DNA of 64,000 nt, from assembly GCF_019391655.1 (NCBI RefSeq), contig NZ_JAHXPQ010000001.1, forward strand, positions 806,001 through 870,000. Direction: 5' to 3'. The stretch comes from Mucilaginibacter rivuli (GTDB taxonomy: Bacteria; Bacteroidota; Bacteroidia; Sphingobacteriales; Sphingobacteriaceae). The notes beneath the pieces were generated by a model, which was not told the DNA's origin, ran no database searches, and worked only from the letters and a program-made list of their open reading frames with translations. Below are positions 18,086-26,527 of this stretch, one piece after another; the first letter of the stretch is position 1, and each line of letters begins with the position of its first letter. The position numbers and the translations under genes were made by a program.

Positions 18086-18135
18086 GCAAAAAAGTTATAG
18101 CAAGAGCGCTCAGTATGCGCTATTGCTATAACTTT
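18086..18135 (-). terminator. Long hairpin with T-run upstream of the Gfo/Idh operon
   Basis: AAAGTTATAGCAA at 18091-18103 pairs perfectly with TTGCTATAACTTT at 18123-18135. An inner AGCGC/GCGCT stem extends it to nearly 19 bp with one mismatch. On the minus strand it ends in a run of six T, so it can terminate transcripts coming from the phnA-like gene about 190 bp upstream or act as a leader attenuator for the oxidoreductase operon that begins 45 bp further on. Confidence 0.6.
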
Positions 18136-18325
18136 GTAGCTAAGAACGGCGCATATGGCCGACTTATTAAATTTCCCTGATGTTGAGATTTGGTTACAAT
18201 TGGTTTAACCAAATCTAATAAGACGGGGGAGAGGTATTGTGTAGGATATTTACATAATAATGTAAAATACTATCAGAAATATTTGAAGAGTAGCGATTTT
18301 ACGAAAAATACAGAAATGAAGATAG

Positions 18326-18664
18326 CTATGCTTTTTTCACAAATTCGGATTTGAGCGCCATTGCCCCAAAGCCGTCAATTTTACAATCGATGTTATGGTC
18401 ACTGTCTACCAAACGGATATTTCTCACTTTGGTACCGGCCTTGATGCTTTGCGAAGTTCCTTTTACCGGGAGGTTTTTTATGGTAACTACTGAATCGCCG
18501 TTTTGTAAAATATTGCCATTGCTGTCTTTCACAACAAAGCCTTCGGTGCTGTCGGCAATTTCTTCTTCTGCCTTCCACTCATGACCGCATTCGGGGCAAA
18601 CCAGTAAATCGTTCATTTCATACGTATAAGCTGATTTGCACAAAGGGCAGGGGGCGAGTTCCAT
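18326..18664 (-). CDS. PhnA/YjdM-type zinc-ribbon protein
   Basis: A 112-residue cytosolic protein. The N-terminal zinc ribbon has CPLC...CPECGHEW (Cys pairs near residues 6-9 and 23-26), followed by the PhnA C-terminal SH3-like domain ([20 protein letters not shown] and a closing [17 protein letters not shown]). This is the full family length. The name PhnA comes from phosphonate loci, but most homologues, including this one, lie outside any phosphonate operon and their function is uncertain. It stands alone here, with a hairpin terminator about 190 bp downstream. Confidence 0.9.
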   Translation of the reverse strand: MELAPCPLCKSAYTYEMNDLLVCPECGHEWKAEEEIADSTEGFVVKDSNGNILQNGDSVVTIKNLPVKGTSQSIKAGTKVRNIRLVDSDHNIDCKIDGFGAMALKSEFVKKA

Positions 18665-19007
18665 GATTTAAATTTCGGCAAAGATAACAAAGCACCCTGA
18701 TCTTTTGGAAATATCATTGGAATTGACGATATTGTATGGTATGAGTAATAGTGGTTAGCTGGTATTTTTTTGATCAAAAATATCACCAACAAATACCACA
18801 CCCGGGTTTACTCAACAAAAAGGTTCTTTGAAAAACACCCATAAACCCAAGTAGCCGGTAAGTTTTAAATGATTTGCTGACGAAAGCGTTTGGTGTTGCT
18901 ATTATGAAATTGGCAATTGGGAGAGTAAAAAACGATTGAATATACCCATGAATACCCAAGGAATTTACATGTGGTATTATCAAAATGGCAATGTTCCACA
19001 GGTTGTA
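18665..19007. other. Non-coding gap between phnA-like and pseudouridine synthase genes
   Basis: About 340 bp, A+T-rich, with short fragments of repeated words (ACCCATAAACCCAAG, ATACCCATGAATACCCAAGG) but no recognisable gene, RNA or clear promoter. Open frames here are short and not protein-like. Confidence 0.35.
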
Positions 19008-20699
19008 TTAAAAATCCTCAGCAACTTCAAAGCGAAGTATTTCTTTGGTCACCGGGTGCTCAAACTCCAGATAGGAGGCATGGAGGTACAGGCGTTCTGC
19101 AGGGGTGCCGTAAAGCTCGTCGCCTACAATAGGAGCGTTAAGGCCTTGCTCATGCGCGGCGTGCATGCGCAATTGGTGGGTGCGGCCAGTATGTGGCCAA
19201 AAATGAACCTTGGTGGTAGTTTCATTACGTTGGACGACCTGGCAGAGTGTGGTTGCTTTTTTGCCATGTTCAAAACAAACCAATTGCCTGGGCCGGTTAT
19301 CCGGGTCGCCACGTAAGGGTAGGTTGATCTCGATCTCTTCTTCGGCGATTACTTTGGAGAGCAAGGCCGTATAACGCTTAACCACGGTACGCTTTAAAAA
19401 TTGGCGCTGGATATGCTGATGTGCCGCTTTAGTTTTGGCGACTACCAAAAGGCCCGAAGTTGCCATATCCAGGCGGTGGATGATAAGTGGTTCTATACCG
19501 GCGAGTGATGCTTTCAGGCGGGAGTATACCGAATCCTGGATCTGTATCCCGGGAACGGATAACAATTCGGCAGGTTTGTTTACCACGATGAAGTTATCAT
19601 CTTCATAAACAATGTCGAGCTTTTTACCCGCACCCGGGTTGTGCAGCAGTAAATTTTCATCGAGTGGAATGCCTTCCAGCATGTGTTCTAAAATGGGTTT
19701 GCATTTACCGGTACAGGCAGGATAAAACTGCTGGTGTTTACGGATTTCGGACAGGGGCGAAACGCCCCACCAAAACTCGGCCATTGCCAGTGGTTTGTAA
19801 CCGTGTAAAAAGGCATATTGCAGTAACTTGGGTGCAGCGCATTCGCCGGCACCGGCGGGTGGCTTGCCAAAATAGGTATCGCTAAAAATATCCTGTAGGC
19901 TTTTTTCGTTACCGTATTGGTTCAGGAACACATATTGTTCAAAAAGCTGTTGTTGCAAAGCGGCTGATCGTTCTTTACGTTCTGTTTTTAATGCCTCGAT
20001 GCGGCCTTCGTACCGGGCTATGTCAAGTTTTACATCCAGCAAAAGCTCATCCCATTTTTTGATTAGCAGGTTAAGCCGGTGTTTATCGTGCAGGCTATGA
20101 CGGATCATGAGGGCCTCGAATGTAGCCTGCTCCTCGTTGCTTTGGCTTATTTGCTTTTCGCGAAGGCTTTTACGGTCGGCCTTGTTTGCTTTGAGTTCGG
20201 CTTTGAACGCTGCTATTTCTTTTTGTGCTTCGGCGGAGAGTTGCTCAAGTCTGAGTTTAAGCTCAAGGTAATTTGTATCCGAAGCGATGGCATCCACTTG
20301 TTCGTTCACGCTGTTGATGATGAGTTGTTCCTTTAAAAAAAAACTATCCTCGGTGAGCATATCAAACACAGGGGGCACAAACTCCGGATGGTCATTTGTA
20401 CCGGCCAGTTTGCCCGAAAAAGCGGATAAATAACCTAACCTGCCTGCGGAATCCTGAACAACCAGTACGCCAAACATTTTGCCAATAGCAGGTTCATTTA
20501 GGTTTTCTTCAAGTCCGAAATGATGGTCCAAATCGGTTTGTGTGTGCAGGTATTGTTGTAATTGGGCGGCGGCAATTACACTTAAAGGGTGTGGCTGATA
20601 ATAAAACGGAAAGGTAAAGCGTGTGGGCAAAGCAATACCGCTAATATCGCTGTCGTGAAAGTAAGTAATACAGGTATCGCGTGTGCTTACCGGGTTCAT
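19008..20699 (-). CDS. RluA-family RNA pseudouridine synthase with long N-terminal extension
   Basis: Converts uridine to pseudouridine in rRNA or tRNA. The catalytic domain is in the last third: VVNKPAELLSVPG, then the active-site motif HRLDMATSG near residue 405, with the catalytic Asp in HRLD, and HTGRTHQLRMH. The protein is 563 residues, about 250-300 longer than minimal RluA. The N-terminal part contains a charged helical coiled-coil region (about residues 160-270, rich in E/K/R/Q), then a FWWG...FYPACTGKC segment. Long forms of this kind exist in other bacteria, so the extension is not unique. Its RNA target is unknown. Confidence 0.9.
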   Translation of the reverse strand: MNPVSTRDTCITYFHDSDISGIALPTRFTFPFYYQPHPLSVIAAAQLQQYLHTQTDLDHHFGLEENLNEPAIGKMFGVLVVQDSAGRLGYLSAFSGKLAGTNDHPEFVPPVFDMLTEDSFFLKEQLIINSVNEQVDAIASDTNYLELKLRLEQLSAEAQKEIAAFKAELKANKADRKSLREKQISQSNEEQATFEALMIRHSLHDKHRLNLLIKKWDELLLDVKLDIARYEGRIEALKTERKERSAALQQQLFEQYVFLNQYGNEKSLQDIFSDTYFGKPPAGAGECAAPKLLQYAFLHGYKPLAMAEFWWGVSPLSEIRKHQQFYPACTGKCKPILEHMLEGIPLDENLLLHNPGAGKKLDIVYEDDNFIVVNKPAELLSVPGIQIQDSVYSRLKASLAGIEPLIIHRLDMATSGLLVVAKTKAAHQHIQRQFLKRTVVKRYTALLSKVIAEEEIEINLPLRGDPDNRPRQLVCFEHGKKATTLCQVVQRNETTTKVHFWPHTGRTHQLRMHAAHEQGLNAPIVGDELYGTPAERLYLHASYLEFEHPVTKEILRFEVAEDF

Positions 20700-20721
20700 T
20701 TTTTACGTTATCGGGCCAAAT

Positions 20722-20755
20722 AAAAAAAGCCTTTAGTTTTAGCTAAAAGGCTTTT
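20722..20755 (-). terminator. Intrinsic terminator
   Basis: AAAGCCTTTAG (20726-20736) pairs with CTAAAAGGCTTT (20743-20754) apart from one extra A; on the minus strand it ends in GGCTTTTTTTA. It fits the end of the transcript of the unknown gene at 20988-21443. Confidence 0.75.
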
Positions 20756-20987
20756 GAGTGACAGCAAATATAGGGATTTTCAACTATTTAAAGCGGATAA
20801 GATCATAGGTAAAACAGGATAAAGTATGGCACGTCACATTATTCTTCGGGAAATCTGTTTACCTTACATTGGTTTAACTATGGTATGGTTGCTCGTTATT
20901 GTCATTTTATATTTTCCTGCCACTGGTTTAGCAACTATAAAAAAACACATTGCAAGTGGTGGTTAAGTTATGTGTAGCAACCATGAA

Positions 20988-21443
20988 TTACAAGGGCGAC
21001 AAATCTGCCATCAATTGTAGCCTCTGTTTTTCGATAGATCTGATCAGTTGATGATGTGCCGCTATTGTTTCAGCTATAGCTGCTTTAGCCTCAACAATAA
21101 GCAAATCATTATTGGCCAGCGTTGCAAACGCCAATTGTTTATCAAGTACGCCTTTAGCAATGTCTAAGATGTATATATTTAAAAAAAGTTGTTCAAATTT
21201 TTCGGCCAGGGCTTGTGCGCCGGGAAACTGGCCCCTGATGGATAAAATGGCCCGGCAAAACTCCTGATTGGCCGTAGTATGCGCACAACCCAGGCGGTAT
21301 TTGCGTGCGCTGCTATCGCAAAAGCCATAGCGTTTAATAAGGGGCGTGTTTTCAAATGCCGAAACTTCAGTTACCTGCTCGTGCTTTAAGCCGCAATAAG
21401 CGGTATGGTAGGGTTCTAATGTTGATCTTATTTCCGCCAACAT
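20988..21443 (-). CDS. Hypothetical helical protein
   Basis: A 151-residue protein that I do not recognise. It is mainly helical, with a Cys/His-containing N-terminal third (AYCGLKHEQV, CDSSARKYRLGCAHTTANQEFC) and a C-terminal two-helix stretch rich in Ala, Leu and Gln. There is no signal peptide or membrane segment. It lies downstream of tRNA-Phe, with an intrinsic terminator about 235 bp after its stop. Coding potential looks real from amino-acid composition, but no homology-based support is available here. Confidence 0.45.
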   Translation of the reverse strand: MLAEIRSTLEPYHTAYCGLKHEQVTEVSAFENTPLIKRYGFCDSSARKYRLGCAHTTANQEFCRAILSIRGQFPGAQALAEKFEQLFLNIYILDIAKGVLDKQLAFATLANNDLLIVEAKAAIAETIAAHHQLIRSIEKQRLQLMADLSPL

Positions 21444-21691
21444 ACCTTAAATGCGCTGTTATGCTTAGAAAAATTTACCCTATAAAAAAAAGAACGCTTT
21501 CCTTCCGGGACGGCAATGGGCATGGATCCTGATCTCATGGTAAAATGGTTATAAGCATAAAGATAACTTATTCTGATTAATGCTAAAACAAGTTCGCTGT
21601 TCAAGTCTATGCGATATCGAAAAACTATTCCGTCGCACTCGGGCAGTTTAAATGAAAGAGGTTGAACTAAATTGAAAGGTAGTACTGTCTC

Positions 21692-21732
21692 AAAAAAGAA
21701 AACCGCCAGTACATGTATGTAAAGGCGGTTTT
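21692..21732 (-). terminator. Intrinsic terminator of tRNA-Phe
   Basis: AAAACCGCC (21699-21707) pairs with GGCGGTTTT (21724-21732); on the minus strand it is followed by a T-rich CTTTTTTG. It starts 1 bp after the 3' end of the tRNA gene. Confidence 0.85.
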
Positions 21733-21733
21733 G

Positions 21734-21806
21734 TGGTACCAGCTGGGATCGAACCAGCGACACATGGATTTTCAGTCCATTGCTCTACCATCTGAGCTAT
21801 GGTACC
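21734..21806 (-). tRNA. tRNA-Phe (GAA anticodon)
   Basis: 73-nt cloverleaf on the minus strand. The acceptor stem is GGTACCA/TGGTACC with discriminator A, the D arm contains AGCTCAGATGGTAGAGCA, the anticodon loop is CTGAAAA inside ATGGA/TCCAT, and the T arm contains GGTTCGATCC. The anticodon GAA decodes Phe. CCA is not encoded. An intrinsic terminator follows directly. Confidence 0.97.
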
Positions 21807-21928
21807 GCTCCCTTTGGGGACTGCAAATGTAGCGTGTTTTTTTATTTATCGAAACTTTTTTTGAAAAAACCTGTAAGGCATTAAAAAAGAGGCTGTTTTA
21901 ATGCAAGGAACTAATATTTCAAAAAACC

Positions 21929-21959
21929 TTTTGCAATTAAAATCATTTATCTACTTTAG
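21929..21959 (+). promoter_or_regulatory. Putative promoter of the Fe-S protein operon
   Basis: TTTTG at 21929-21933 and TACTTTAG at 21952-21959, 18 bp apart, resemble the Bacteroidota -33/-7 pair with one mismatch in the -7 box. The first gene starts at 21983. Confidence 0.5.
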
Positions 21960-21982
21960 ATTTAAAATACTATGCATGCATA

Positions 21983-23281
21983 ATGATAGCCCAGGTCATA
22001 TTTATACTCGTACTCACCGCATCCGTTTATCTTTTTAGTAAAAATGTTGCCAAAATAAGGCGTAACATACTATTAGGCCGCGATACAGACCGCAGCGATA
22101 ACCCCGCGCTGCGCTGGAAAACCATGGCGAAAGTTGCGCTTGGACAAAGTAAAATGGTGAAGCGCCCTTTTGCTGCGTTGTTGCACTTGTTTGTGTATGT
22201 GGGCTTTGTGATCATCAACATCGAAGTGTTGGAGATCGTAATCGATGGTATCTTCGCTTCGCACCGGGTGTTCTCGGGTTTGCTGGGTGGTTTGTATGGT
22301 TTGCTAATCGGCTCGTTCGAGGTATTGGCTTTACTGGTGCTGGTATCTTGCGTAATCTTTTTGGCACGCCGTAACATCGCCAGGCTGAAACGCTTTAGCG
22401 GCGTAGAGATGACCAGCTGGCCAAAGAGTGATGCTAACTATATTTTGATTACCGAGATCTTATTGATGGCGGCTTTTCTGACAATGAACGCCGCTGATCA
22501 CAAACTGCAACTACTCAACTTTGAGCACTATATTCATGCGGGGGCTTTTCCGGTGAGTAACTTTTTGGCTCCACTACTACCTGATAGTGCAACTGCTTTG
22601 GAAATGGTTGAGCGCGGTTGCTGGTGGTTCCATATCATCGGCATACTGGCATTTTTGAACTACCTGCCGTATTCAAAACATTTCCACATTATACTGGCTT
22701 TCCCTAATACCTATTACTCTAACCTGAACCCGAAAGGCAAGTTTGAGAATATGGCATCGGTAACCAACGAGGTAAAGGCCATGCTCGACCCATCGTTCAC
22801 ACCGCCCCCTGCCGAGGTGAGCCGTTTTGGTGCGAAGGACGTAACCGACCTGACCTGGAAAAACCTGATGGAAGCCTATACCTGTACCGAGTGCGGCAGG
22901 TGTACATCGGTTTGTCCGGCAAATCAAACAGGCAAACTGTTATCGCCACGCAAAATAATGATGGATACCCGCGACAGGATAACCGAAGTTGGTAATGGTA
23001 TTGACAAACAAGGAAAAGATTTCAAGGATGATAAGGCACTTTTGGACACCTATATCAGCCGCGAAGAGTTATGGGCCTGTACAAGCTGTAATGCCTGCGC
23101 AGAGGCTTGCCCCGTTAATATCAACCCACTGGAGATCATTATGGAAATGCGCCAATACGTGGTAATGGAAGAAAGCCAGGCGCCAGCCAGTCTGAATAAT
23201 ATGTTTGGCAATGTGGAAAATAATGGCGCCCCTTGGAAGTACAGCAATGCTGACAGGTTGAATTGGGCGAAAACGGAGTAA
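21983..23281 (+). CDS. Membrane-anchored (4Fe-4S) electron-transfer protein
   Basis: A 432-residue protein with an N-terminal membrane domain (hydrophobic segments near residues 1-18, 62-85, 100-128, 150-170 and 215-230) like the haem-binding part of heterodisulfide-reductase-type or nitrate-reductase-gamma proteins. A cytosolic bis-[4Fe-4S] domain follows, with CTECGRCTSVCPANQTGK near residue 299 and CTSCNACAEACPVNINP near residue 366. With the CCG-domain protein encoded downstream it probably forms a quinone- or disulfide-linked oxidoreductase. The partner and the electron donor are unknown. Confidence 0.88.
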   Translation: MIAQVIFILVLTASVYLFSKNVAKIRRNILLGRDTDRSDNPALRWKTMAKVALGQSKMVKRPFAALLHLFVYVGFVIINIEVLEIVIDGIFASHRVFSGLLGGLYGLLIGSFEVLALLVLVSCVIFLARRNIARLKRFSGVEMTSWPKSDANYILITEILLMAAFLTMNAADHKLQLLNFEHYIHAGAFPVSNFLAPLLPDSATALEMVERGCWWFHIIGILAFLNYLPYSKHFHIILAFPNTYYSNLNPKGKFENMASVTNEVKAMLDPSFTPPPAEVSRFGAKDVTDLTWKNLMEAYTCTECGRCTSVCPANQTGKLLSPRKIMMDTRDRITEVGNGIDKQGKDFKDDKALLDTYISREELWACTSCNACAEACPVNINPLEIIMEMRQYVVMEESQAPASLNNMFGNVENNGAPWKYSNADRLNWAKTE

Positions 23282-23310
23282 TGTGTAGATGTGCAAATGA
23301 TGAATAAATG
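23281..23310 (+). repeat. Word repeat (ATGTGCA family), copy 1
   Basis: Contains ATGTGTAGATGTGCAAATGA and directly precedes the DUF2750 gene. Related copies lie at 23746-23783 and, inverted, at 61841-61878. Confidence 0.6.
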
Positions 23311-23316
23311 ATTGTG

Positions 23317-23745
23317 ATGGCACAAGATATTGAGATTAAATATAGACAGTTTGTAGAGCAGGTGGCTGCTACGAAATTGGTTTGGGGTTTGAAAGACAAG
23401 CAAGGTTGGGCCAATACCGATTCGAGTGGTGAAGAGGAAGGGGATGTGATCCCCTTTTGGTCGGATAAAACCTTGGCCAAGGCTTGCGCTCGCGATGAGT
23501 GGAAAGGCTACTTGCCAACCTTTATAGCATTACCCGAATTTTTAGAAAGCTGGTGTGTTGAAATGGGCGAGAACAATGTATTAGCCGGCATTAACTGGGA
23601 TGCCAACATGATGGGTAAAGAAGTTAACGGACTGGAACTGGCACTTGATGTACTGGAACAGTTAAAAATAACAGCAACCGATGTTAAGTTTTTGAACTAC
23701 GAGAGTGTAGAGGCATTTATTGGCGAGATAAACGAAGTTGATTGA
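23317..23745 (+). CDS. DUF2750 domain protein
   Basis: About 142 residues; cytosolic, acidic, of unknown function. The family pattern is visible: an N-terminal helix, LVWGLKDKQGWAN, a DVIPFWSDKTLAKACA strand-helix, and a LPEFLESWCVEM segment. I choose the ATG at 23317 (MAQDIEIKY); an ATG at 23308 is in frame but falls inside a repeat. The gene sits between two Fe-S electron-transfer genes that normally neighbour each other, and copies of one short repeat family lie directly on each side, which suggests it was inserted there. Confidence 0.8.
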   Translation: MAQDIEIKYRQFVEQVAATKLVWGLKDKQGWANTDSSGEEEGDVIPFWSDKTLAKACARDEWKGYLPTFIALPEFLESWCVEMGENNVLAGINWDANMMGKEVNGLELALDVLEQLKITATDVKFLNYESVEAFIGEINEVD

Positions 23746-23783
23746 AATGTGCAGATGTGAGAATGTGCAAATGAAGAAATTGA
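23746..23783 (+). repeat. Word repeat (ATGTGCA family), copy 2
   Basis: AATGTGCAGATGTGAGAATG followed by TGCAAATGAAG. It lies directly after the DUF2750 stop codon and before the next Fe-S gene, in the same orientation as copy 1. Confidence 0.65.
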
Positions 23784-23791
23784 AATAAGTA

Positions 23792-24637
23792 ATGGAAGAT
23801 ACTACAATAGTAACAGAAAGTAAATCCGACATCGGACATCCGACTTCCGAAATCCTCCACGTTCCAACCATGGCTGAAATGGTTGCTGCGGGTAAGGAAC
23901 CCGAAATTTTGTTTTGGGTTGGCTGCGCCGGTAGTTTTGATGAACGTGCGCAAAAAATAACCCGCGATATTTGCAAGATATTGCAGCATGTGGGTATGAG
24001 CTACGCCGTTTTGGGCACCGAAGAAAGCTGCACGGGCGATCCGGCTAAACGCTCGGGTAACGAGTTTTTGTTCCAGATGCAGGCCATGACAAATATTGAG
24101 CTGCTGAATGCCTACAACATTAAAAAGATAGTAACCGGTTGTCCGCATTGTTTCAACACCATAAAAAACGAATACCCGGGCTTGGGTGGAAGTTATGATG
24201 TGATCCATCATACACAACTCATCCAACAGTTAATTGACGATGGTAAGTTGAAAGCAGAAGGCGGTGAAAGCTTTAAAGGTAAAAAAATAACCTATCATGA
24301 TCCTTGCTACTTAGGCCGCGCTAACGGCGTTTATGAAGCCCCACGCAAAGCTCTGGAGGTACTGGATACCGAACTGGTTGAAATGAAACGTTGCAAAAGC
24401 AATGGCCTGTGCTGTGGTGCGGGCGGCGGCCAAATGTTTAAGGAACCCGAAAAGGGAACAAAAGATATAAACGTGGAACGCATTGGCGATGCAATTGAAG
24501 TAAATGCACAGGTTGTAGCTGCCGCATGTCCGTTTTGCATGACCATGTTGAGCGATGGTGTAAAGCACTTTGAAAAAGAAAAAGAAATGCAGGTATTGGA
24601 TATTGCCGAAATAACGGCCCGTGCCAATGGCCTGTAA
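23792..24637 (+). CDS. CCG-domain (heterodisulfide reductase B-like) Fe-S protein
   Basis: A 281-residue cytosolic Fe-S protein with two cysteine-rich CCG-type modules: WVGCAGSFDER...EESCTGDPAKR...GCPHCFNT in the first half and HDPCYLGR...GLCCGAGGGQM...ACPFCMTM in the second. Such modules bind a non-cubane or [4Fe-4S] cluster and often work with a membrane bis-4Fe-4S partner, here probably the product of 21983-23281. Residues about 11-24 (SKSDIGHPTSEILH) are encoded by a copy of a dispersed repeat (23824-23855), so the N-terminal extension is likely non-ancestral; homologues I remember begin close to VPTMAEM. A strong terminator follows. Confidence 0.88.
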   Translation: MEDTTIVTESKSDIGHPTSEILHVPTMAEMVAAGKEPEILFWVGCAGSFDERAQKITRDICKILQHVGMSYAVLGTEESCTGDPAKRSGNEFLFQMQAMTNIELLNAYNIKKIVTGCPHCFNTIKNEYPGLGGSYDVIHHTQLIQQLIDDGKLKAEGGESFKGKKITYHDPCYLGRANGVYEAPRKALEVLDTELVEMKRCKSNGLCCGAGGGQMFKEPEKGTKDINVERIGDAIEVNAQVVAAACPFCMTMLSDGVKHFEKEKEMQVLDIAEITARANGL

Positions 24638-24666
24638 AAATTGTTTGTTGTTTGTTTGATTGAGTT

Positions 24667-24698
24667 GCCTCCCGTCTGATTAACGGGAGGCTTTTTTT
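24667..24698 (+). terminator. Intrinsic terminator of the Fe-S operon
   Basis: GCCTCCCGT (24667-24675) pairs with ACGGGAGGC (24683-24691), followed by seven T. Confidence 0.92.
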
Positions 24699-24757
24699 AT
24701 TATATAAGCATGACAGCGCATTATGCCCGCTCCACTAATATTTTGTAATTTTGCAGC

Positions 24758-25243
24758 ATGAACTTTTCTGAAAACTCACGCATCTGGATATATCAATCGA
24801 ACAGGGAATTGGCTGCTGCCGAAGTAGCTAAGCTGCAAAGCATTTTGAACGATTTCACCATTGGCTGGACGGCGCACAATAATCAGTTGAAAGCTAAAGC
24901 AGAGGTACGCTATAACCGCTTTATTGTTTTGGTGGTTGATGAAAGCCAGGCCGGCGCAAGCGGGTGTTCTATCGACAAATCGGTTAACCTGATGAAAGCG
25001 CTGGAACCGGAGTTCAATATTAACTTGTTTGACAGGTTTAACATAGCCTACCGCACCGAAACCAGCATCAAATCTGTTGGTCGCGATGAGTTTGAAGCGT
25101 TGATAAAAAAAGGCGAGGTAACTGCTGATACTATGGTGTTTAATAACCTTGTACAAACGCTTGCCGACCTTGATACCAAATGGGAAGTGCCGTTTAGAGA
25201 TAGCTGGCACAAACAGGTGTTTGGCGGGTTGGTTATGGCCTAA
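24758..25243 (+). CDS. Conserved Bacteroidota protein of unknown function
   Basis: A 161-residue cytosolic alpha/beta protein. Homologues in Bacteroidota are often labelled ABC transporter ATPase, but no Walker A or signature motif is present, so that label is not supported. Visible features include IWIYQSNREL, a VLVVDESQAGASGCSIDKSV segment with Cys/Ser/Asp, and a C-terminal RDSWHKQVF. A -7-like TAATTTTG ends only 4 bp before the ATG, so the mRNA may have almost no leader. It commonly follows Fe-S genes like those upstream, but has its own promoter here. Confidence 0.8.
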   Translation: MNFSENSRIWIYQSNRELAAAEVAKLQSILNDFTIGWTAHNNQLKAKAEVRYNRFIVLVVDESQAGASGCSIDKSVNLMKALEPEFNINLFDRFNIAYRTETSIKSVGRDEFEALIKKGEVTADTMVFNNLVQTLADLDTKWEVPFRDSWHKQVFGGLVMA

Positions 25244-25259
25244 ATATATTCTCTCCTGA

Positions 25260-25796
25260 TCAATGGTTGTAAAAAGCCGGTACCAAAATATCAAATGCCC
25301 CTTTTACGCTAATTGAATCAGGTTGGAAGCTTTGCCCGATATAAGGATTGTATACAACCCCATCGTATGATCCTTTAACTCTTTGGTCTTTTGCGTAGGT
25401 GAATGTAAGGTTTAAATGCCCTTTTGCCGGTGTTCCGCTCCTGTTATCAAAAGAGTAAATACCCGTATAAGGTATTGCCGTTAAACTGAAATAAGCAAAG
25501 CGCGATTTTACACTGTAGGGTATTGGCTGGTCAAAAAGGCTTTTATCAAACGAATCCATTTCAATAAAGCCACGCGCACCCTGGCTGGTAAGACTACGGC
25601 AAAAACCAACCTGGCTAATAAAGTTCCTTTCGGTGGCCTGGTTATAGGTGCCCTCGGCATAATGTACTTCGGTGGCATTATTAATAGATAATGTGATCTC
25701 ATTAGGAGAAGCAGCGTCCGGGTCGCTTTTTTTACAGGCATTTAATGCCATAGCCAATAAGACAACTCCTGATAGAAATTTTAACTTGTTAAACAC
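25260..25796 (-). CDS. Hypothetical secreted lipoprotein
   Basis: A 178-residue predicted lipoprotein: hydrophobic N-terminus followed by the lipobox LNAC, with Cys at about residue 20, then KKSDPD, a charged start typical of exported Bacteroidota lipoproteins. The rest is beta-rich (ITLSINNATEVHYAEGTYN, LNLTFTYAKDQRVKGSYDG) and ends in FDILVPAFYNH. I do not recognise a domain. It stands alone, divergent from the YdeI-like gene. Confidence 0.65.
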   Translation of the reverse strand: MFNKLKFLSGVVLLAMALNACKKSDPDAASPNEITLSINNATEVHYAEGTYNQATERNFISQVGFCRSLTSQGARGFIEMDSFDKSLFDQPIPYSVKSRFAYFSLTAIPYTGIYSFDNRSGTPAKGHLNLTFTYAKDQRVKGSYDGVVYNPYIGQSFQPDSISVKGAFDILVPAFYNH

Positions 25797-25891
25797 GAGA
25801 TAGATTTAAAATATGTATATAAAAGTAATTATGTTTTTTGAATTTTAATATCCTGTAATAAATTTCATAAGCTATTTCCTAAATTAGCTTT

Positions 25892-26515
25892 ATGGAAAAT
25901 GTTGACCCACGCATTGATGCTTACATCGCCAAATCGGCAGATTTTGCAAAACCTATTTTAACCCACCTTCGCCAGTTGGTGCATAACGCTTGTCCCGGAA
26001 TAGAGGAAACCATGAAATGGAGCTGCCCCTTCTTTGATTATAAGGGCCCGCTTTGCCAGATGGTTGCATTTAAACAGCATATGGGTTTCGGTTTCTGGAA
26101 AGCTACAGCGATGGCCGATCCTAACAAAATATTTAAAAGTCAGGAAGAGTCATCAGCAGGTAGCATTGGTAAAATTACCAGCATGGCCCAACTGCCGCCT
26201 GATGAGGTGCTCATTGCTTATATTAAAGAAGCCGTAGCTTTAAATGAAAGCGGTGTGAAATTACCCACCCGTACTACCAATAAAACGCCGGTAGTAAAAG
26301 CAGCTTTAATAACCCCGCCCGAGTTTATCACCATGCTGGAAGGTAACTCCATGGCTAAGATGCATTTTGAAGAATTTAGCCCATCCAAAAGGAAAGAATA
26401 CATCGAATGGTTTGTTGATGCCAAAACGGAGGCAACCAAACAAAAGCGTATGGATCAGGCGCTGGAATGGATAAGCGAAGGCAAGAGCAGGCACTGGAAA
26501 TATCAAAATTGCTAA
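25892..26515 (+). CDS. YdeI/OmpD-associated family protein with DUF1801 domain
   Basis: A 207-residue cytosolic protein with two parts. Residues about 5-125 form a DUF1801-like domain (HLRQLVHNACPGIEETMKWS, CPFFDYKGPLCQMVAFKQH). Residues about 145-207 match the bacteriocin-protection/OmpD-associated C-terminal region (FEEFSPSKRKEYIEWFVDAK, then TKQKRMDQALEWI). The biochemical role of the family is unclear. It is monocistronic and convergent with the broken acyltransferase. Confidence 0.85.
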   Translation: MENVDPRIDAYIAKSADFAKPILTHLRQLVHNACPGIEETMKWSCPFFDYKGPLCQMVAFKQHMGFGFWKATAMADPNKIFKSQEESSAGSIGKITSMAQLPPDEVLIAYIKEAVALNESGVKLPTRTTNKTPVVKAALITPPEFITMLEGNSMAKMHFEEFSPSKRKEYIEWFVDAKTEATKQKRMDQALEWISEGKSRHWKYQNC

Positions 26516-26527
26516 CCTGGGTTTTAA

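Noticed and set aside
21428..21763. 111-residue minus-strand open frame overlapping tRNA-Phe
   Set aside because: Its N-terminal part is a translation of the tRNA and its terminator. The rest has no recognisable domain and overlaps the next frame.
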